Part shown: piece by piece, positions 33,889 through 34,729 of the stretch | Position numbering within the stretch: the first letter of the stretch is position 1 | How the letters are laid out: every line of letters begins with the position of its first letter | DNA from: Saprospiraceae bacterium | GTDB taxonomy: Bacteria > Bacteroidota > Bacteroidia > Chitinophagales > Saprospiraceae | Assembly (NCBI GenBank): GCA_020848695.1 | Contig: JADLHT010000011.1 | Location: 1-34,729, forward strand | Direction of reading: 5' to 3' | DNA: 34,729 bases | Notes under the pieces: model-generated | What the model was told of the DNA's origin: nothing | The model's input: only the letters and a program-made list of their open reading frames with translations | The model's database searches: none | Translations under genes and position numbers: made by a program

Positions 33889-34729
33889 ATGTCTTGTTTA
33901 ATTATTCCTCTTCTTATCGGTCTTGGTTCCGCTATTATTGGTGGATTGATTGCTTGGTTATTTAAGAATTCAGATTACAAGTCCATAGAATCAAGGTACA
34001 GTGATTTGTACTCTACCTATCATGATCAATTAAGCCAATATTCAGAATTGGAAAAGTACCATCAAAGTTCAATGAACGAGGTCAATAAACTTACCGATCA
34101 GCAGGAATTTTTAATTAATAGTTTTAGACAATCCAAAGAAGAAAACCAGGAGTACAAAGAACAAATAGAAGAACTTCAATTAGCTCAAAATGGATTCCGT
34201 GAACGGATGCAGGAATTAGAAAAGAAAAATTTGGACCTTCAAGCGAATTTAAATCAACAAATTGGGGAAAAAGAACAAATTGTAAATAAGTTCAAAGCTG
34301 AAGTTTTTGCAATGCAAAAAGAATTAAGTTCCAAACCTAAAGAAGTTATTAAAGAGGTTGAGAAGATAGTAGAAGTTCCTGTTGAAGTAATTAAAGAGAT
34401 CGAGCGGGTCGTTGAAGTTCCTGTAGAGAAATTTATTGAGGTAGAGAAACTGGTTGAGGTTGAGAAGATAGTAAAAGTTCCTGTTGAAGTAATTAAAGAG
34501 ATCGAGCGGGTCGTTGAAGTTCCTGTAGAGAAATTTATCGAGGTAGAGAAACTGGTTGAGGTTGAGAAGATAGTAGAAGTTCCAGTTGAAGTAATCAAAG
34601 AAATCGAGCGGGTCGTTGAAGTTCCTGTAGAGAAATTTATCGAGGTAGAGAAACTGGTTGAAGTTGAGAAGATAGTAGAAGTTCCAGTTGAAGTAATTAA
34701 AGAGATCGAGCGGGTCGTTGAAGTTCCTG
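33889..34729 (+). CDS. Membrane-anchored coiled-coil protein with Val/Glu-rich repeats (3' partial)
   Basis: An open frame from ATG 33889 that runs off the window after 280 codons. It has one N-terminal membrane helix (about 4-24: IIPLLIGLGSAIIGGLIAWL), a coiled-coil segment (about 28-150, with heptads such as LEKYHQSSMNEVNKLTDQQE and EQIEELQLAQNGFRERMQEL), then a repeat region in Val, Glu, Ile, Lys and Pro from residue 156 on. The repeat unit is 34 residues, with motifs EKIVEVPVEVIKEIERVVEV and PVEKFIEVEKLVEV. Such VEVPVEK repeats occur in long envelope-spanning or cytoskeleton-like proteins of the phylum. The C-terminal domain is outside the window, so function cannot be assigned. Confidence 0.8.
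   Translation, partial: MSCLIIPLLIGLGSAIIGGLIAWLFKNSDYKSIESRYSDLYSTYHDQLSQYSELEKYHQSSMNEVNKLTDQQEFLINSFRQSKEENQEYKEQIEELQLAQNGFRERMQELEKKNLDLQANLNQQIGEKEQIVNKFKAEVFAMQKELSSKPKEVIKEVEKIVEVPVEVIKEIERVVEVPVEKFIEVEKLVEVEKIVKVPVEVIKEIERVVEVPVEKFIEVEKLVEVEKIVEVPVEVIKEIERVVEVPVEKFIEVEKLVEVEKIVEVPVEVIKEIERVVEVP
34354..34729 (+). repeat. 102-bp in-frame tandem repeat, about 3.7 copies to window edge
   Basis: GAGAAGATAGT recurs at 34360, 34462, 34564 and 34666, exactly 102 bp apart (34 codons). The copies differ at only a few bases (for example GTAAAAGTT for GTAGAAGTT in copy 2), which shows recent duplication or homogenisation. Within one unit, shorter internal echoes (GTAGAGAAA, GAAGTTCCT) repeat as well. 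The array continues past the window. Confidence 0.95.

Noticed and set aside
34254-34598. Minus-strand Ser/Thr-rich open frame of 114 codons
   Set aside because: It is the antisense shadow of the 102-bp coding repeat and stays open only because the repeat has no stop codons on that strand.

Overview
The window is a low-GC chromosomal segment of a Bacteroidota bacterium, most like the Saprospiria/Sphingobacteriia side of the phylum. The evidence is: type IX secretion C-terminal domains of both type A and type B, promoter elements of the Bacteroidota TTTG/TAnnTTTG type, few Shine-Dalgarno sequences, a reversed-order FadN-like beta-oxidation protein, a GSCFA protein and Wza-like multi-SLBB export protein. 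No rRNA, tRNA or CRISPR array was recognised.

Positions 1-6450 are an accessory, partly decayed island. It holds a group II intron (about 246-2137) whose reverse transcriptase is damaged (YADA instead of YADD, a changed PQG motif, and an in-frame TAG at 1848). Next come a PepSY-like lipoprotein and a C-terminal transposase fragment. After these is a complete tripartite HipB-HipS-HipT-like toxin-antitoxin operon (5142 down to 3616, minus strand). The operon is bracketed by what look like remnants of a type I restriction locus: an HsdS-like tail at 5277-5345 and an HsdR-like head at 3482-3613. Upstream of hipB lie a good promoter and a 10-bp inverted repeat with an 8-bp spacer, the geometry of a HipB operator. 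A tandem-GNAT acetyltransferase closes the island.

Positions 6800-14300 hold an ECF-like sigma factor, a secreted protein made of two 350-residue Asp-box (BNR) propeller units with a type A sorting tail, ribosomal protein L19, a 754-residue type B sorting-tail adhesin-like protein, and the TsaC/Sua5 enzyme for tRNA t6A. A 700-bp gene-free stretch with two palindromic elements precedes L19.

Positions 14300-20700 hold an outer-membrane barrel candidate, then a three-gene surface polysaccharide operon: UDP-glucuronate decarboxylase, dTDP-glucose 4,6-dehydratase and a 909-residue polysaccharide export protein. This ends tail-to-tail against the peptidoglycan glycosyltransferase mtgA, with overlapping stop codons.

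Positions 20700-30800 are mostly housekeeping: small membrane and secreted proteins, GSCFA protein, a rhomboid protease paired with a conserved unknown, thymidine kinase, a PadR-PspC-DUF2064 operon with an evident palindromic operator, exbB-exbD, a FadN-like fatty acid oxidation protein and a zinc-ribbon protein.

Positions 30900-34729 hold a second 754-residue type B sorting-tail protein, a paralogue of the first. It is followed by a membrane-anchored OmpA-like candidate and a coiled-coil protein with a 102-bp tandem repeat that runs off the window. The finding most worth following up is the HipBST-like module sitting where a type I restriction locus has decayed.
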